Assembly (NCBI RefSeq): GCF_024505185.1
Contig: NZ_JANIBJ010000010.1
Span: 1 to 64,000 of the forward strand
Length of the DNA stretch: 64,000 nt
Direction of reading: 5' to 3'
Origin: Methylomonas subterranea
GTDB lineage: Bacteria; Pseudomonadota; Gammaproteobacteria; Methylococcales; Methylomonadaceae
Below, in pieces: positions 18,015-28,137 of this stretch; positions within the stretch are counted from its first letter, which is position 1; the number at the start of each line of letters is the position of its first letter. The notes beneath the pieces were generated by a model. The model was given only the letters and a program-made list of their open reading frames with translations, was not told the DNA's origin and made no database searches. A program made the position numbers and the translations under genes.

Positions 18015-19205
18015 TTAAGCCAGATTGCCTATCGGCGCCTCGGGGTTGACGTCGGCTTCGTAATCGACACCGTCTACCTCGAAACCGAACAGTTTCATGA
18101 ACTCGTGTTTGTAACCGGCGAAATCGGTCAGCGTGTTGATATTGTCGTTATTGACCTGTTGCCACAGTTCGTTGACCTTATCCTGCACTTGCGGTTGCAG
18201 CTCTTTTAAATCGGCACGCAGGCGGCCTTCCTCGTCCAGTATCGGGCTGACGCCGTACAGACTGTCGCGGAACAAGTTGTTGACCTGCTCGATGCAGCCT
18301 TCGTGACTGCCCTGTTCCTTCATGACCTTGAACAGCAAGGCCAGATACAGCGGCATCACCGGAATCGCCGCGCTGGCTTGGGTGACCACGGCTTTCAACA
18401 CGGAAACCCTTGCGTCGCCGCCCAATGCGGCGAGCTTGGCACGAATATCGATCACGCGCTTGTCCAGGTCTTTCTTGGCCGCGCCTATGGTGCCGTGCCA
18501 ATAAATATCCCAGGTGACTTTTTCGCCCAGATAAGTAAAGGCGGTGGTTTTGGCCCTCTCCGCCAACACATCGGCTTCGGCCAGGGCATCTATCCACATT
18601 TGCCAGTCTTCGCCGCCCATTACCGCCACGGTGTTATCGATTTCTTCCTGGGTGGCCGCCGGCAGCGTGAAGGATTTAATCACTTCCTTATCGGTATCGA
18701 TGCCGTTCTGCACCAGATCCTTGCCTATCGGTTTCAGAGTGGAGTTGTGGGTAACACCGGTTTTCGGGTGAGTGCGGCGCGGCGCAGCCAAGCTATAAAT
18801 CACCAGATCGACCTTGCCCATATCCTGCTTGATGGCAGCTATGGTTTTTTGTTTGATGTCGTCGGAAAAAGCGTCGCCGTTGATGCTTTTGGCATACAGA
18901 CCTTCGGCTTCGGCGAATTTATGAAACGCCGCCGAGTTGTACCAACCCGGCGTACCCGGTTTGTCGGCCGTGCCCTCGCGTTCGAAGAATACCCCCAGGG
19001 TTTTGGCGCCTGCTCCGAATGCCGAGACGATGCGCGAAGCCAATCCGTAACCGGTGGAAGCACCCAGAATCAACACGTTTTTCGGCCCGCCGGCGATACC
19101 GCCAAAGCCTTTGACATAGTCGATCTGCTGTTTGACGTTGGCTTCGCAGCCGACCGGATGGGTGGTAACGCACATAAAGCCGCGTACGCGAGGTTTGATA
19201 ATCAT
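18015..19205 (-). CDS. fabV: Enoyl-[acyl-carrier-protein] reductase FabV
   Basis: FabV catalyses the last, NADH-dependent reduction of each fatty-acid elongation round. The 396-residue protein begins at the ATG at 19205, which has AGGAG eight bases upstream; a longer frame to 19280 is not needed. It opens with '[17 protein letters not shown]', has the nucleotide-binding loop '[16 protein letters not shown]' and the catalytic pair Tyr-x8-Lys in '[10 protein letters not shown]'. FabV enzymes are commonly far less sensitive to triclosan than FabI. Confidence 0.97.
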   Translation of the reverse strand: MIIKPRVRGFMCVTTHPVGCEANVKQQIDYVKGFGGIAGGPKNVLILGASTGYGLASRIVSAFGAGAKTLGVFFEREGTADKPGTPGWYNSAAFHKFAEAEGLYAKSINGDAFSDDIKQKTIAAIKQDMGKVDLVIYSLAAPRRTHPKTGVTHNSTLKPIGKDLVQNGIDTDKEVIKSFTLPAATQEEIDNTVAVMGGEDWQMWIDALAEADVLAERAKTTAFTYLGEKVTWDIYWHGTIGAAKKDLDKRVIDIRAKLAALGGDARVSVLKAVVTQASAAIPVMPLYLALLFKVMKEQGSHEGCIEQVNNLFRDSLYGVSPILDEEGRLRADLKELQPQVQDKVNELWQQVNNDNINTLTDFAGYKHEFMKLFGFEVDGVDYEADVNPEAPIGNLA

Positions 19206-19427
19206 GTTGCTCCTCAAATCAAGCCATGAAAGATTATGAACAGAGTTGCCTAGGCAAGACCCTTTCGCCGAAAGCCGCAAAGTTTATCCCATGCAATGAC
19301 AGAACAGGGAAATTAATGTCGCTTTGACCCGGCCCGCGCAAGCAACCGGCATTGTTACGAAGCGGCCTTTTCTTGCTACAGTCAAATCAAAAGAGTTATC
19401 GTTTAACATTCATTGCATGAGTCCACC

Positions 19428-19862
19428 ATGAACGAACAATTGCATTTAGTCTGCCCTTATTGCTCGGCGGTCAATCGCCTGCCGCCGCGGCGGCTGCGGC
19501 AAAACCCCAAATGCGGAAAATGTCACCAGCCACTTTTCGATGCGCGCCCCTTGCAGTTGCATAGCCGGAATTTCGATACCCACCTCAACCGCTGCGACAT
19601 CCCGCTGCTGGTCGATTTCTGGGCCGACTGGTGCGGACCGTGCAAGATGATGGCGCCGGCGTTTGCGCAAGCCGCTCAACTGCTGGAACCGGATGTCCGG
19701 CTCGGCAAATTGAATACCGAAACCGAAGCCGCCATCGCCGCCCGTTACAACATCCGCGGCATCCCAACGCTGATTTTATTTCAAGGCGGGCGCGAACTCG
19801 CCAGACAAGCCGGTGCCATGAGTAGCGGGGATATCGTCCGCTGGACGAAAGCCCACCTTTGA
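19428..19862 (+). CDS. trxC: Thioredoxin 2 (TrxC)
   Basis: A 144-residue cytoplasmic disulfide reductase. An N-terminal zinc ribbon (Cys9, Cys12, Cys29, Cys32 counted from the ATG at 19428) precedes the thioredoxin fold with the active site 'WCGPC' (Cys69, Cys72). That zinc domain sets TrxC apart from TrxA. A TTG-started longer frame (19413) is possible but would move the zinc ribbon away from the N-terminus. TrxC is often linked to the oxidative stress response; a peroxiredoxin gene is close by. Confidence 0.93.
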   Translation: MNEQLHLVCPYCSAVNRLPPRRLRQNPKCGKCHQPLFDARPLQLHSRNFDTHLNRCDIPLLVDFWADWCGPCKMMAPAFAQAAQLLEPDVRLGKLNTETEAAIAARYNIRGIPTLILFQGGRELARQAGAMSSGDIVRWTKAHL

Positions 19863-19887
19863 CCCGTTACGCGAGCCCATCAAGCGC

Positions 19888-21417
19888 TTACTCTTCCGCC
19901 TTGCGGGTGTAGCGGTGCTTGACGCCGACGGGAAAGTACTCCGGATCGGCAAAGGCATGCAGAGACACCCTGGGCAACTGCCGCTCTACCGGCGTGTAAT
20001 GGGCAAACTCGCTGTTCAATCTTAATAACTGGGTTTTTACGGCCAGCGCGATGGTCTCCGGCAAACCCGGATCGGGCGTAACAGCGGGCAACAGTTCCAC
20101 GGCAATATGCAACTCCTTGTCGCCCAAGGCCGTTTCCCGCGCCTGCAAAACAAATTTTCCCGTTACCCGGCGCGCAATATCGTCCCGCTCCAGACCCACG
20201 GCGACATTCTCCGGATAAATATTGGCGCCGTAGTACGACACCGTAAAATCCGCCCGGCCGAATACGAACACGAACGGCAATCGGCGCGGCGCGAAATCGG
20301 CCGGCAAACCCAGCTCGGCAAGCGAATCAACGCCTTGTTGTTGCAGAAAATCCCACATCTCGGCGTAATTCAACACGCCGCCCTTGTCGGCTATGTGATA
20401 GCGCACTAAGGGCACGCTGTTCTCGCCGGACACCACCAGGGTGTTGTCGCGCACTTCAAAAAAACGGCTACGGGGATCGTATTGCACCAAGGTTGGCAGA
20501 CGAGATTCGCCGAACAACTCGCGGGCGGCCCGCGGATGTTTTGCCAACCAACGGCGGATGGCGATGCTTAACGGCGTTTCATTGCCCAACACGCCGCCGT
20601 CGGCGGTACCGTATAGGGAAGCCGAATCGAAACAAGGCTGAACCGAGCCGGTATGGCGGCCGAGCAGAGCCCGCCATTCTTCGCTGAAGACTTCGCCGGC
20701 GAACACCAGCTTTGTGCGGTATTCCGCCCAAGCCACGCCTTCGGCGGCGCCGGCGTCCAACACATCCTTGACGAAAGGCGGATAACCCAGCAGCACGGTC
20801 TGTTCGAAATGCGGCGCCAATTCGCGCACTACCCGGAAAATTTCGGCTTTGTTGTTGCCGGGCGTCGCCACCATCAAGGGATAGCCCTTGCGGGCCAGAT
20901 GCCAGCAACATGAGGTGGTAAACAAACCGCCCACCCAGTTACCCAAGGCAAAACAGACCACCGCCAGGGTGCTGCGCCCGCCGGCAGCGAAGCTGTCCAC
21001 AAACACCTGTTCGAAACGCACGGCCACGTCCAACTCGTAGGCCGCCGAACGCGGCCAGAAAGTGGCTTGACCGGTGGAACCGGACGACACCGCCACCCGA
21101 TCCGCGCCGAGCAAACTACCGCCCAGGCAACGTTGCGGCAAGGGGTAACTTTGCATGTAATCGGCCTTGTTCATCATCGGCAAGGTTTGAAAGGCCGCGA
21201 AATCGGTAATTTGGGCCGGATCGATTTTCCTTGTCGCCAGAAAATCCCGATAAGCCGGCACCTGTTCAACGCAACGCTTAAACAGTGCCAACACCCGGGC
21301 TTGCGGATCGCCCGCATGCTGTTCGTCCAACAGTTGATCGAGCGAAGCATTGCCATATCGTGCAAACGCGGCGTCAAAGTTTGGGATAGTTTGCTTGGGC
21401 ATGAAACCTGGTTCCAT
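19888..21417 (-). CDS. PaaK/CapK-like adenylate-forming enzyme
   Basis: A 509-residue member of the phenylacetate-CoA ligase-like family, which activates a carboxylic acid with ATP. The phosphate loop 'VSSGSTGQATFWP' lies near residue 112, 'PCFDSASLYGTADGG' holds the A5-type motif, and 'YYGANIYPENV' near 405 fits the C-terminal hinge region. No carrier protein or biosynthetic gene is adjacent, so the substrate is unknown. The second ATG (21402) may be the true start. The gene converges on trxC. Confidence 0.8.
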   Translation of the reverse strand: MEPGFMPKQTIPNFDAAFARYGNASLDQLLDEQHAGDPQARVLALFKRCVEQVPAYRDFLATRKIDPAQITDFAAFQTLPMMNKADYMQSYPLPQRCLGGSLLGADRVAVSSGSTGQATFWPRSAAYELDVAVRFEQVFVDSFAAGGRSTLAVVCFALGNWVGGLFTTSCCWHLARKGYPLMVATPGNNKAEIFRVVRELAPHFEQTVLLGYPPFVKDVLDAGAAEGVAWAEYRTKLVFAGEVFSEEWRALLGRHTGSVQPCFDSASLYGTADGGVLGNETPLSIAIRRWLAKHPRAARELFGESRLPTLVQYDPRSRFFEVRDNTLVVSGENSVPLVRYHIADKGGVLNYAEMWDFLQQQGVDSLAELGLPADFAPRRLPFVFVFGRADFTVSYYGANIYPENVAVGLERDDIARRVTGKFVLQARETALGDKELHIAVELLPAVTPDPGLPETIALAVKTQLLRLNSEFAHYTPVERQLPRVSLHAFADPEYFPVGVKHRYTRKAEE

Positions 21418-21440
21418 AAATGAGTTATGCAGCGCGGCGG

Positions 21441-21974
21441 CTACCGGTCGGCTTGCAGGCGTAGCAAACTTTCAGCCACCCTTTCGGCATCCAGCGCGGG
21501 ATCGACGTCATCATCAATCCGCCGAATGACCAGCGCTGGATCAATAATAAACGTCCAACGCTTGGCCATGTTCAATACCGGAATCTTAACCCCATACAGT
21601 TCCGTGACCTTGGCATCGGGGTCGGACAATAAGCTGAATGTCAGCTTGTGCTTGTCATGGAAAGCCCGCAGGTCGGCGGGATCGTCGGTGCTGATACCGA
21701 ACACCTCGGCATTTTGCCCGCGTATGACCTTAATGGCATCGCGAAAGGCACAGGCTTGGGCGGTACAGCCCGGCGTGCCTGCCTTGGGATAAAAATACAA
21801 CACCGTCCAGCCTTGGTTTTGCCGATCCAGCAAGTTTATCCGCCGGCCATCATGAGCCGTCAATTCGAATGGCGGCGCATTCCGGCCTACCCGCAAAGCG
21901 TCCGCATGCGCCACGCAGCCCCACAGCAAGCCCATCGACAACACTATCCAGCGAAAAAGAACCGACATAAGCAA
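21441..21974 (-). CDS. Peroxiredoxin of the BCP/AhpC-TSA type, exported
   Basis: A 177-residue thiol peroxidase. Residues 1-24 look like a signal peptide ('LFRWIVLSMGLLWGCVAHA'), so it probably acts in the periplasm, unlike cytoplasmic BCP. The peroxidatic Cys70 and a likely resolving Cys75 lie in 'AGTPGCTAQACAFRD'. Conserved 'FGISTDDPADLRAFHDKHKL' follows. It stands just upstream of the ligase gene on the same strand, 23 bases apart. Confidence 0.87.
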   Translation of the reverse strand: MLMSVLFRWIVLSMGLLWGCVAHADALRVGRNAPPFELTAHDGRRINLLDRQNQGWTVLYFYPKAGTPGCTAQACAFRDAIKVIRGQNAEVFGISTDDPADLRAFHDKHKLTFSLLSDPDAKVTELYGVKIPVLNMAKRWTFIIDPALVIRRIDDDVDPALDAERVAESLLRLQADR

Positions 21975-22078
21975 CCTCTAAATAAGCGTTAAACATGCCG
22001 CGTAAAACCGGCTTTGCGAGCGCTTTGTAGTTTACCGGCCCGGCCCGAATGTCAATCAAGCCCGGCATCCCGGAACCG

Positions 22079-23749
22079 TCAGGATTTTAATTTATACAGC
22101 GGCGGGTTAAATTTAAAGCCGAAATGTTGCGGATCTTCGCCTATCACGGCGGCGGAAAAAATATAAAACACATAATCGCGGGTTTCCGCCGGCAGTTCGT
22201 AATTTTGCAGGAAAGTCCAAAAATTCCTGTCCCTTGGATTGTCCGGCATCTGCCTGATCATGCCTTTCACCCGGTTGTCGCCATAGTTGTAGCTGGCCAT
22301 CACCAATAAGCCGGAAGCTTGCGCCTCGGTGCTGTATATCTTGCGCAGATATTTAATCCCCGCCTGGGTGGCCTGGGCAAAATCGAAGCGGCCGTCCTGC
22401 TCGTCGTATTCCCGTACTTCGGCCAGCGGCCCCGGCGTTATGCCGTATTCCCGGGCAGTGCTTGCCAGCAACTGCCAAGCTCCCTTGGCGATGCCGAAGC
22501 GGGTCTCGGGACCGATCGCGCGGGTGTCGTAATTGCTTTCTTGCAAGGGCAAATAAATGAAATACAAGGGCAGGCCGTAATTTTTCAGCCCGGCAATCAC
22601 GGGTTCCAATAGATTTTCCTTTTCCAGCATGGCGATGGCGGTTTGCAGCCTTGCCGTGCCCTGCCAATACTGAATGTATTTGCGCACTTCGGAAACGAAT
22701 TCCTCCGGCAGTTCCAGTTCGCTTTCGCCCAATTCGCGCGCCACCTTGGCAATGAGTTCGTTTTCATATTGCGCGGCGGTAGGAAATCTGAGTCTCAGGC
22801 TGTTGGCTTCGTCGACATATTGCCGGTACTTGGCTTTCATGTTCGCCAACCGCTCTCGCTCCTGCCGCATGCGTAATCTTTCGGCGGCGATTTGCTCCTG
22901 CTGTAATTTCAATTGCTCCTGGGATATTCTGAGCTTTTCGCTGGCAATCGCCGCCAGCGTTTCGTCAAGAACCGCCGCGCTTTCCTCCAGTTTGATATCG
23001 GCCCGCGCAATATTGACCTCCAGCGACTTGATGTCGTAGAACATATCGATGGCCAATTTGCGGGTGTTTTCCAAGGCAATCTGTTGATAGGTCACCAAGC
23101 CGACAGCCGCCACGAACAAACCCGCCAGAGCCCAGATGACTTTTTCATAGCTCTTGGAGCGCTTGACCCGGTCTTTATGAATCACCCGCCGCGCCATCAG
23201 GGTGTAATCGCCCATGTCTGGACTATCTTCCTCGGCCAGCAGGCGCGCTTCAATATCTGCTTGCGATACCGGCCGGTGCGGGGATGCGGTGTTGGTTTGC
23301 CTTTCCGGAACGGAAATAAGGGTGGCGTCCGGCGCCAAGTGCGCCCGGCTAGCGGCAGCTTGTTGATCATGCCGGATATGCAGATAAACGCCGGCCACGC
23401 CCAGGGCGATCATCACCGGAAACTGCAGGATTTCCTTGTCGGGAATCAACCGGCCGTCGATGAAAACGCCATTGGTGCTATTAAGGTTATACAACCACCA
23501 GACACCAGCCTCTTTCCTGATTGCCATGTGATAACGGCTGACCACATCGTGGGTAATGACAATGCCATTATCCGCCGCCCGCCCCGCGGTAAAACCGTCG
23601 GCAAATTTAAAATGCCCCAGCACGTTTCCCCGCGCATCCAATAGCTCGATCTCCAGCCCGTCTCTTTTCGGCGCCAATACCGTGCGGTCATCGTCCCGCT
23701 GGGTATCGACGGCAAGGTCCGGCTTGATTCTGGTTTTGTCATCGGTCAT
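22079..23749 (-). CDS. FHA-domain / membrane / lytic transglycosylase fusion
   Basis: A 556-residue protein with an unusual order of parts. Residues about 30-125 are an FHA domain, a phosphothreonine reader ('FTAGRAADNGIVI', 'VVSRYHM', 'NSTNGVFIDG'). One membrane helix follows at 204-222, then a long coiled coil (about 245-320), and then a C-terminal SLT-type lytic transglycosylase with the catalytic Glu in 'LQESNYD' and the family motif 'GAWQL'. The topology would put FHA in the cytoplasm and the enzyme in the periplasm, so a phosphorylation signal could be passed to peptidoglycan cleavage. No kinase gene is adjacent. Confidence 0.85.
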   Translation of the reverse strand: MTDDKTRIKPDLAVDTQRDDDRTVLAPKRDGLEIELLDARGNVLGHFKFADGFTAGRAADNGIVITHDVVSRYHMAIRKEAGVWWLYNLNSTNGVFIDGRLIPDKEILQFPVMIALGVAGVYLHIRHDQQAAASRAHLAPDATLISVPERQTNTASPHRPVSQADIEARLLAEEDSPDMGDYTLMARRVIHKDRVKRSKSYEKVIWALAGLFVAAVGLVTYQQIALENTRKLAIDMFYDIKSLEVNIARADIKLEESAAVLDETLAAIASEKLRISQEQLKLQQEQIAAERLRMRQERERLANMKAKYRQYVDEANSLRLRFPTAAQYENELIAKVARELGESELELPEEFVSEVRKYIQYWQGTARLQTAIAMLEKENLLEPVIAGLKNYGLPLYFIYLPLQESNYDTRAIGPETRFGIAKGAWQLLASTAREYGITPGPLAEVREYDEQDGRFDFAQATQAGIKYLRKIYSTEAQASGLLVMASYNYGDNRVKGMIRQMPDNPRDRNFWTFLQNYELPAETRDYVFYIFSAAVIGEDPQHFGFKFNPPLYKLKS

Positions 23750-23991
23750 TGGAATCGGCTACCAATCAAGTTCGATCACGCTGAATCCGGCGTTTGCGGT
23801 TGCCGGATGTAAATGGCCGCGACAGCGCCATGGGCAAAACTCGCAAAGCGGCCGTTTTTGATTGTAATACAGTTCGAAGTTACCGGCAGATAATGCGGAG
23901 TTGATTTTTGCAGAGCCACCGGCCGCTGGACCTCCCCGAAACATTGCTGTCGGAGTCGCCAAGGCGCTTGGTCTGCTTGTGAAAATATGAT

Positions 23992-24067
23992 TGGCGTCCC
24001 CACGGGGGTTCGAACCCCGGTTACCGCCGTGAAAGGGCGGTGTCCTAGGCCACTAGACGATGGGGAC
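23992..24067 (-). tRNA. tRNA-Glu (TTC), copy 1
   Basis: A 76-base tRNA including CCA. The acceptor stem pairs GTCCCC with GGGGAC, the anticodon loop CTTTCAC carries TTC, and the T-loop GTTCGAA is present. It is identical to the copy at 24127-24202 and lies downstream of gltX. Confidence 0.97.
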
Positions 24068-24126
24068 CAAGACTTTTGAAACTTAACTGACTGATGCGGA
24101 TGTTTAACCCATGCCAAGCGGAATGT

Positions 24127-24202
24127 TGGCGTCCCCACGGGGGTTCGAACCCCGGTTACCGCCGTGAAAGGGCGGTGTCCTAGGCCACTAGACGATGGGG
24201 AC
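24127..24202 (-). tRNA. tRNA-Glu (TTC), copy 2
   Basis: Identical in sequence to the tRNA at 23992-24067, with the repeat unit 135 bases apart and a few flanking bases shared. The tandem copy raises the dose of the only anticodon needed for both Glu codons. Confidence 0.97.
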
Positions 24203-24227
24203 CAAGACATTAAACAATCAACTACAT

Positions 24228-24303
<76 letters not shown>

Positions 24304-24344
24304 GTAGTTGAGACCGCGCATTATACGGACTTTTAAATCGTTGT

Positions 24345-25739
24345 CTAGTTATTTTTTATAAAGTTAATCGCGCGGGCAATTCTATCCAGGGTTCTTTCCT
24401 TGCCCAATAATCGCAGGGTGACGTCGATGGCCGGCGAGACACCGCAACCGCATACCGCAACCCGCAGAGGCTGGGCCACCTTGCCCAGATTCAGTTGCAA
24501 CTGTTCGGCACTGTCCAGCACCACCTGATGCAGGGTTTCGGCTTCCCATGTCTCCACGGCGTCGAAACGGCTCCACAAATGCTGCAAAATATCGTCGACG
24601 CCGGCCTTGAAATTTTTCTTCACCGCCTTTTCATCGTAAGCCTCGAAATCCCGGTAAAAATACAGACTTTCTTCCGCCATATCCACCAGGGTTTTGCAGC
24701 GCTCGCGTTGTGCCTTGACAACCTCAAGCAAGGCCGGCCCGCTGGTGGGATCGATACCGCGCTCGCCCAGATGCCAGCTTAAATGGTGGGCCACATGAGC
24801 AGGATCGCCGTTCATGATGTATTGGTGATTCAACCAGAGCAATTTTTCGGTATTGAAGGTCGATGCCGATACGTTGACTTTTTCCAGCTCGAACAACTGT
24901 ATCATTTCGTCGAGACTGAACAACTCTCTATCACCGTGCGACCAACCCAACCGCACCAGATAATTCAATAACGCTTCGGGCAAAAAACCGTCGTTGCGAT
25001 ACTGCATCACGCTGACCGCGCCGTGGCGCTTGGACAGACGCGCGCCATCCGATCCCAAAATCATGGGTACGTGCGCATACACCGGCAATTGCGCGCCCAA
25101 GGCCTTTAAAATATTGATTTGCCGCGGGGTGTTATTGACATGGTCGTCTCCGCGAATCACGTGGCTCACGCCCATATCCATGTCGTCGACCACTACCGTC
25201 AGGTTATATGTCGGCGTGCCGTCGGAACGGGCGATAATCAAATCGTCCAACTCTTTGTTGGCGACTACGATACGGCCCTTGACCAGGTCATCGATAACCA
25301 CCTCGCCGTGTTCCGGATTCTTGAATCGCACCACCCGCTCGCCATCGCCCGTTGCGCCATGCCGACATTTACCGTTATAACGCGGTTTTTCCTTGGCGGC
25401 CATTTGCTGCTCGCGCAAGGCATCCAACTCTTCGCGGCCGCAATAGCAATAATAGGCATCCCCCTGATCCAGCAGTTGCTGAATCACTTCCTTATAACGG
25501 TCGAAGCGATGAGTTTGGTAAAACGGACCTTCGTCATATTCCAGACCCAACCAAGTCATACCTTCCAGAATGGCGTTGACCGACTCCTGGCTGGAGCGCT
25601 CCAGATCGGTATCCTCGATGCGCAAAATGAATTTACCGCCATGTTTGCGGGCATATAACCAGGAAAACAAGGCCGTTCTGGCCCCGCCGACATGCAAATA
25701 ACCGGTGGGACTGGGGGCAAAGCGGGTTCTTATACTCAT
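24345..25739 (-). CDS. gltX: Glutamyl-tRNA synthetase
   Basis: A 464-residue class I synthetase that charges tRNA-Glu. The HIGH motif appears as '[15 protein letters not shown]' and the KMSKS motif as '[11 protein letters not shown]'. A zinc-binding cluster ('[12 protein letters not shown]' and 'KCRHG') lies between them. Length and both domains are normal. The gene is followed on the same strand by tRNA-Ala and two copies of its own substrate tRNA, a common but noteworthy arrangement. Confidence 0.97.
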   Translation of the reverse strand: MSIRTRFAPSPTGYLHVGGARTALFSWLYARKHGGKFILRIEDTDLERSSQESVNAILEGMTWLGLEYDEGPFYQTHRFDRYKEVIQQLLDQGDAYYCYCGREELDALREQQMAAKEKPRYNGKCRHGATGDGERVVRFKNPEHGEVVIDDLVKGRIVVANKELDDLIIARSDGTPTYNLTVVVDDMDMGVSHVIRGDDHVNNTPRQINILKALGAQLPVYAHVPMILGSDGARLSKRHGAVSVMQYRNDGFLPEALLNYLVRLGWSHGDRELFSLDEMIQLFELEKVNVSASTFNTEKLLWLNHQYIMNGDPAHVAHHLSWHLGERGIDPTSGPALLEVVKAQRERCKTLVDMAEESLYFYRDFEAYDEKAVKKNFKAGVDDILQHLWSRFDAVETWEAETLHQVVLDSAEQLQLNLGKVAQPLRVAVCGCGVSPAIDVTLRLLGKERTLDRIARAINFIKNN

Positions 25740-26051
25740 TTCTTTTTCTTACCTGTTGAAAAATTGATACCGGGACCTCGCGGGCGGCATGCCATCGGAC
25801 CGATTGCTCGCCCGCATTTGCCCGAAACATTCTCGCCATCCCAATACCATGGATATCGACGCGCAAAAACCGCCGAGGCAAGCTTATCAGGGCATAACCG
25901 GATAAAACACTGTTATTATTTCACGGCACGGGTTTAAGTTGAACGTAAGCGCTAAAAAATTAAGATAACGGCCTGGAATAGCACTCATATAATGCTAGAC
26001 TCCTAACCAAGGCAAACAGCCGATAATTCAAAAACAAACGGGAGATTATTA
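25740..26051. other. Intergenic region between gltX and the vWA-OmpA gene
   Basis: A 312-base divergent intergenic stretch. It must hold the gltX promoter (leftward) and the promoter of the lipoprotein gene (rightward). Apart from the TATAAT at 25988-25993 and the GGGAG before the lipoprotein start I see no recognisable element, and no credible small gene. Confidence 0.5.
25965..25993 (+). promoter_or_regulatory. Possible promoter of the vWA-OmpA lipoprotein gene
   Basis: A perfect -10 hexamer TATAAT at 25988-25993 lies 58 bases before the start codon. The base run 17 bases upstream (ATAACG at 25965-25970) is a poor -35, so the promoter would need an activator or be weak. Confidence 0.35.
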
Positions 26052-27230
26052 ATGCAAAAAATGCTCACTATCACCGCGGTCCTGACCGGGGCCATCCTGT
26101 CGGGTTGCGCCACGCAATCCAGCAACAATTTTCAGGCCTTTCAAGCCGACGACCTGAACGCCCAAATTCAGGCCGGCCTGCTGGTACAAAAAACCGACAG
26201 TTTTTTCGTCCTGAACGACTCATCGTCCTCGATGAGCAAAACCTATCTGAACTCACCGGATTACAGCGGCACCAAACTGGACGTCGAAAAAAACCTGTTG
26301 AACAAGTTCAACCAAACCATTCCCGACATCACTTTATCTTCCGGTTTGCGTAGTTTCGGTTTCGGCCCCTGTGTAAAGTGGGGCGCCACGCATCTGAATC
26401 AACCGTTGCAAAGCTATTCGACCAGCGGCTTCGAAAGCGCCATCACATCCCTGCAATGCTCTAGCGGCGGCACACCCTTGGCTACCGCGCTGAGCGAAAG
26501 CAGCAAGGATATCGCCTCCGCCCCCGGCAATATCGCCGTGATCGTCTTCAGCGACGGCATGGATGAAATTTCACCGGTACCGGCGGCGGAAGCCTTGAAA
26601 GCCCGATACGGCGACAGATTGTGCGTGTATACCGTGTGGGTGGGCAACGATAGCGATGCAGCCGGCCAGGCAAGCCTGCAACAAATCGTCAACACAGCCG
26701 GTTGCGGCATGTCCACCGATGCCAACGCCATTTCCAGCCCTGCCGGCATGAGCGATTTCGTCAAGCAGGTGTTCTTTAAACCCGGCTCGCCGCAAGATTG
26801 CTCCACCCGGGACGACGATAACGACGGCGTCAACAACTGCGCCGACAAATGCCCCGACACGCCGAAGGGCGCCATTGTCGACAAAGACGGTTGCTGGGCC
26901 TTCCACGGCGTGTTGTTCGATTTCGACAGCGACAAAGTCAAATCGAAATACCACCCCATGATCAAAAATGCGGTTGACGTGATGAAACTCAACCCAGGCT
27001 TGACCATTGAAATCCAAGGCCACACCGACAGCTACGGCAGCGATGCGTACAACCAAAACCTGTCCGAGCGCAGAGCGCGGTCGGTCAAGAACGAGCTGGT
27101 CAGCCAAGGCGTGAGCGCCAACCGCCTGACTACCGTGGGCTTTGGCGAATCGCAACCGGTTGAGACCAACGAAACCGACGAAGGCCGCGCTTACAACCGC
27201 CGGGTGAACTACAAACGCACCGACAAATAA
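26052..27230 (+). CDS. vWA and OmpA domain lipoprotein
   Basis: A 392-residue outer-membrane lipoprotein with signal peptide and lipobox 'ILSGC' (Cys19). Residues about 50-235 form a von Willebrand factor A domain with the metal-ion site 'NDSSSSMS'. A short calcium-type aspartate cluster ('RDDDNDGVNNCADKCPDTP') joins it to a C-terminal OmpA peptidoglycan-binding domain ('GHTDSYGSDAYNQNLSERRA', with the binding Asp and Arg). It probably anchors the outer membrane to the wall and may bind a protein partner through vWA. GGGAG stands seven to eight bases before the start. A terminator follows directly. Confidence 0.9.
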   Translation: MQKMLTITAVLTGAILSGCATQSSNNFQAFQADDLNAQIQAGLLVQKTDSFFVLNDSSSSMSKTYLNSPDYSGTKLDVEKNLLNKFNQTIPDITLSSGLRSFGFGPCVKWGATHLNQPLQSYSTSGFESAITSLQCSSGGTPLATALSESSKDIASAPGNIAVIVFSDGMDEISPVPAAEALKARYGDRLCVYTVWVGNDSDAAGQASLQQIVNTAGCGMSTDANAISSPAGMSDFVKQVFFKPGSPQDCSTRDDDNDGVNNCADKCPDTPKGAIVDKDGCWAFHGVLFDFDSDKVKSKYHPMIKNAVDVMKLNPGLTIEIQGHTDSYGSDAYNQNLSERRARSVKNELVSQGVSANRLTTVGFGESQPVETNETDEGRAYNRRVNYKRTDK

Positions 27231-27250
27231 GTCTGGCGGCAAACCCAAAA

Positions 27251-27274
27251 GGGAGGCTTGGCCTCCCTTTTTTT
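27251..27274. terminator. Bidirectional rho-independent terminator
   Basis: GGGAGGC (27251-27257), loop TTG, GCCTCCC (27261-27267) and then seven T. On the other strand the stem is followed by TTTT. It lies between the convergent lipoprotein and nuclease genes and can serve both. Confidence 0.9.
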
Positions 27275-27285
27275 GCCCCGCCGCT

Positions 27286-28125
27286 TCAGTTTTTTAAAAC
27301 TTTGATTTCTCCGGGATGGCGCACCTGCACGGCAAAACGATCCTTGTTTTTAGCCACCCAACCCCTGACCTCCAGCAAAGCGCCGACATAAGTCCGTGGC
27401 GCCGGAAACAAATTCAGGTTTTTGTTTTCTATCCGCACCGACACCTTGTCGGAAAACTGCAAATAACTGTATTTGGCCGTTTGTTTTAGCGCGCCGACGC
27501 GGCCGGAAATACGCTTCCAGCCCCGATAATTTTCCTCATTCAAGACCTGAAACGGTTGCGGCGCATAGGCCGGTAATGCCCAGATTCCCAGACCCGCCGT
27601 CTCGGCGGCCCGCTGGGCATCCAGCAAGGCCCGCGCGTATTTGAGATTCGGCGGATAGATATTCACCGCCGCCAAACCCAAGCTCACCAATTCCAAATTG
27701 ATATGCCGCTTATCCTCGGTAAACACATACGCCAGACCGCGCTGGTATTTGTCCTGCTTTTCGACATCGCCTTCCAGCCTGACCCTCTTATGCTCGATGC
27801 GCTGCCGCAACCACGCCCTGGCTTGCTCGCCGCCGGGTTCGGCATTTTTGTTGCGTCCGGCCACTTCCGGCGTATTTACCCCCAACAGGCGTACTTTGCG
27901 TCCGTCGCTTAACAAGATTGTGTCGCCGTCGTAAACTTTTTCCACCCGGTAATAAACCGCTTGCGGCACTACTGTTAAAATCCTGCCATCCGCCTGCTTG
28001 CGATCCGAATAATGGCGCCGCCCCTGCCCATCGACCCATTCGTACACCCCCGCGCGGACCGCCAGCGGTATCAGTAGTATCAGCAGCAACAGGCAAACTC
28101 GTAACGCGGCTGTTTTATTCAACAT
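27286..28125 (-). CDS. Exported SNase-like nuclease with DUF4124 head
   Basis: A 279-residue protein from the ATG at 28125, with a signal peptide ('LRVCLLLLILLIPLAVRAG'). A short DUF4124 segment ('VYEWVDGQGRRHYSDR') is followed by a thermonuclease (SNase) fold with 'VYDGDTILLSDGRKVRLLGVNTPE', 'QARAWLRQRIEHKRVRLE' and 'DKYQRGLAYVF'. The catalytic Arg, Glu and Arg of the family appear to be present ('RLLGVNTPE', 'EPGGEQA', 'DKYQRG'). A C-terminal OB-like part ends the protein. It likely cuts nucleic acids in the periplasm or outside. Confidence 0.85.
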   Translation of the reverse strand: MLNKTAALRVCLLLLILLIPLAVRAGVYEWVDGQGRRHYSDRKQADGRILTVVPQAVYYRVEKVYDGDTILLSDGRKVRLLGVNTPEVAGRNKNAEPGGEQARAWLRQRIEHKRVRLEGDVEKQDKYQRGLAYVFTEDKRHINLELVSLGLAAVNIYPPNLKYARALLDAQRAAETAGLGIWALPAYAPQPFQVLNEENYRGWKRISGRVGALKQTAKYSYLQFSDKVSVRIENKNLNLFPAPRTYVGALLEVRGWVAKNKDRFAVQVRHPGEIKVLKN

Positions 28126-28137
28126 ATTTAATACCCT

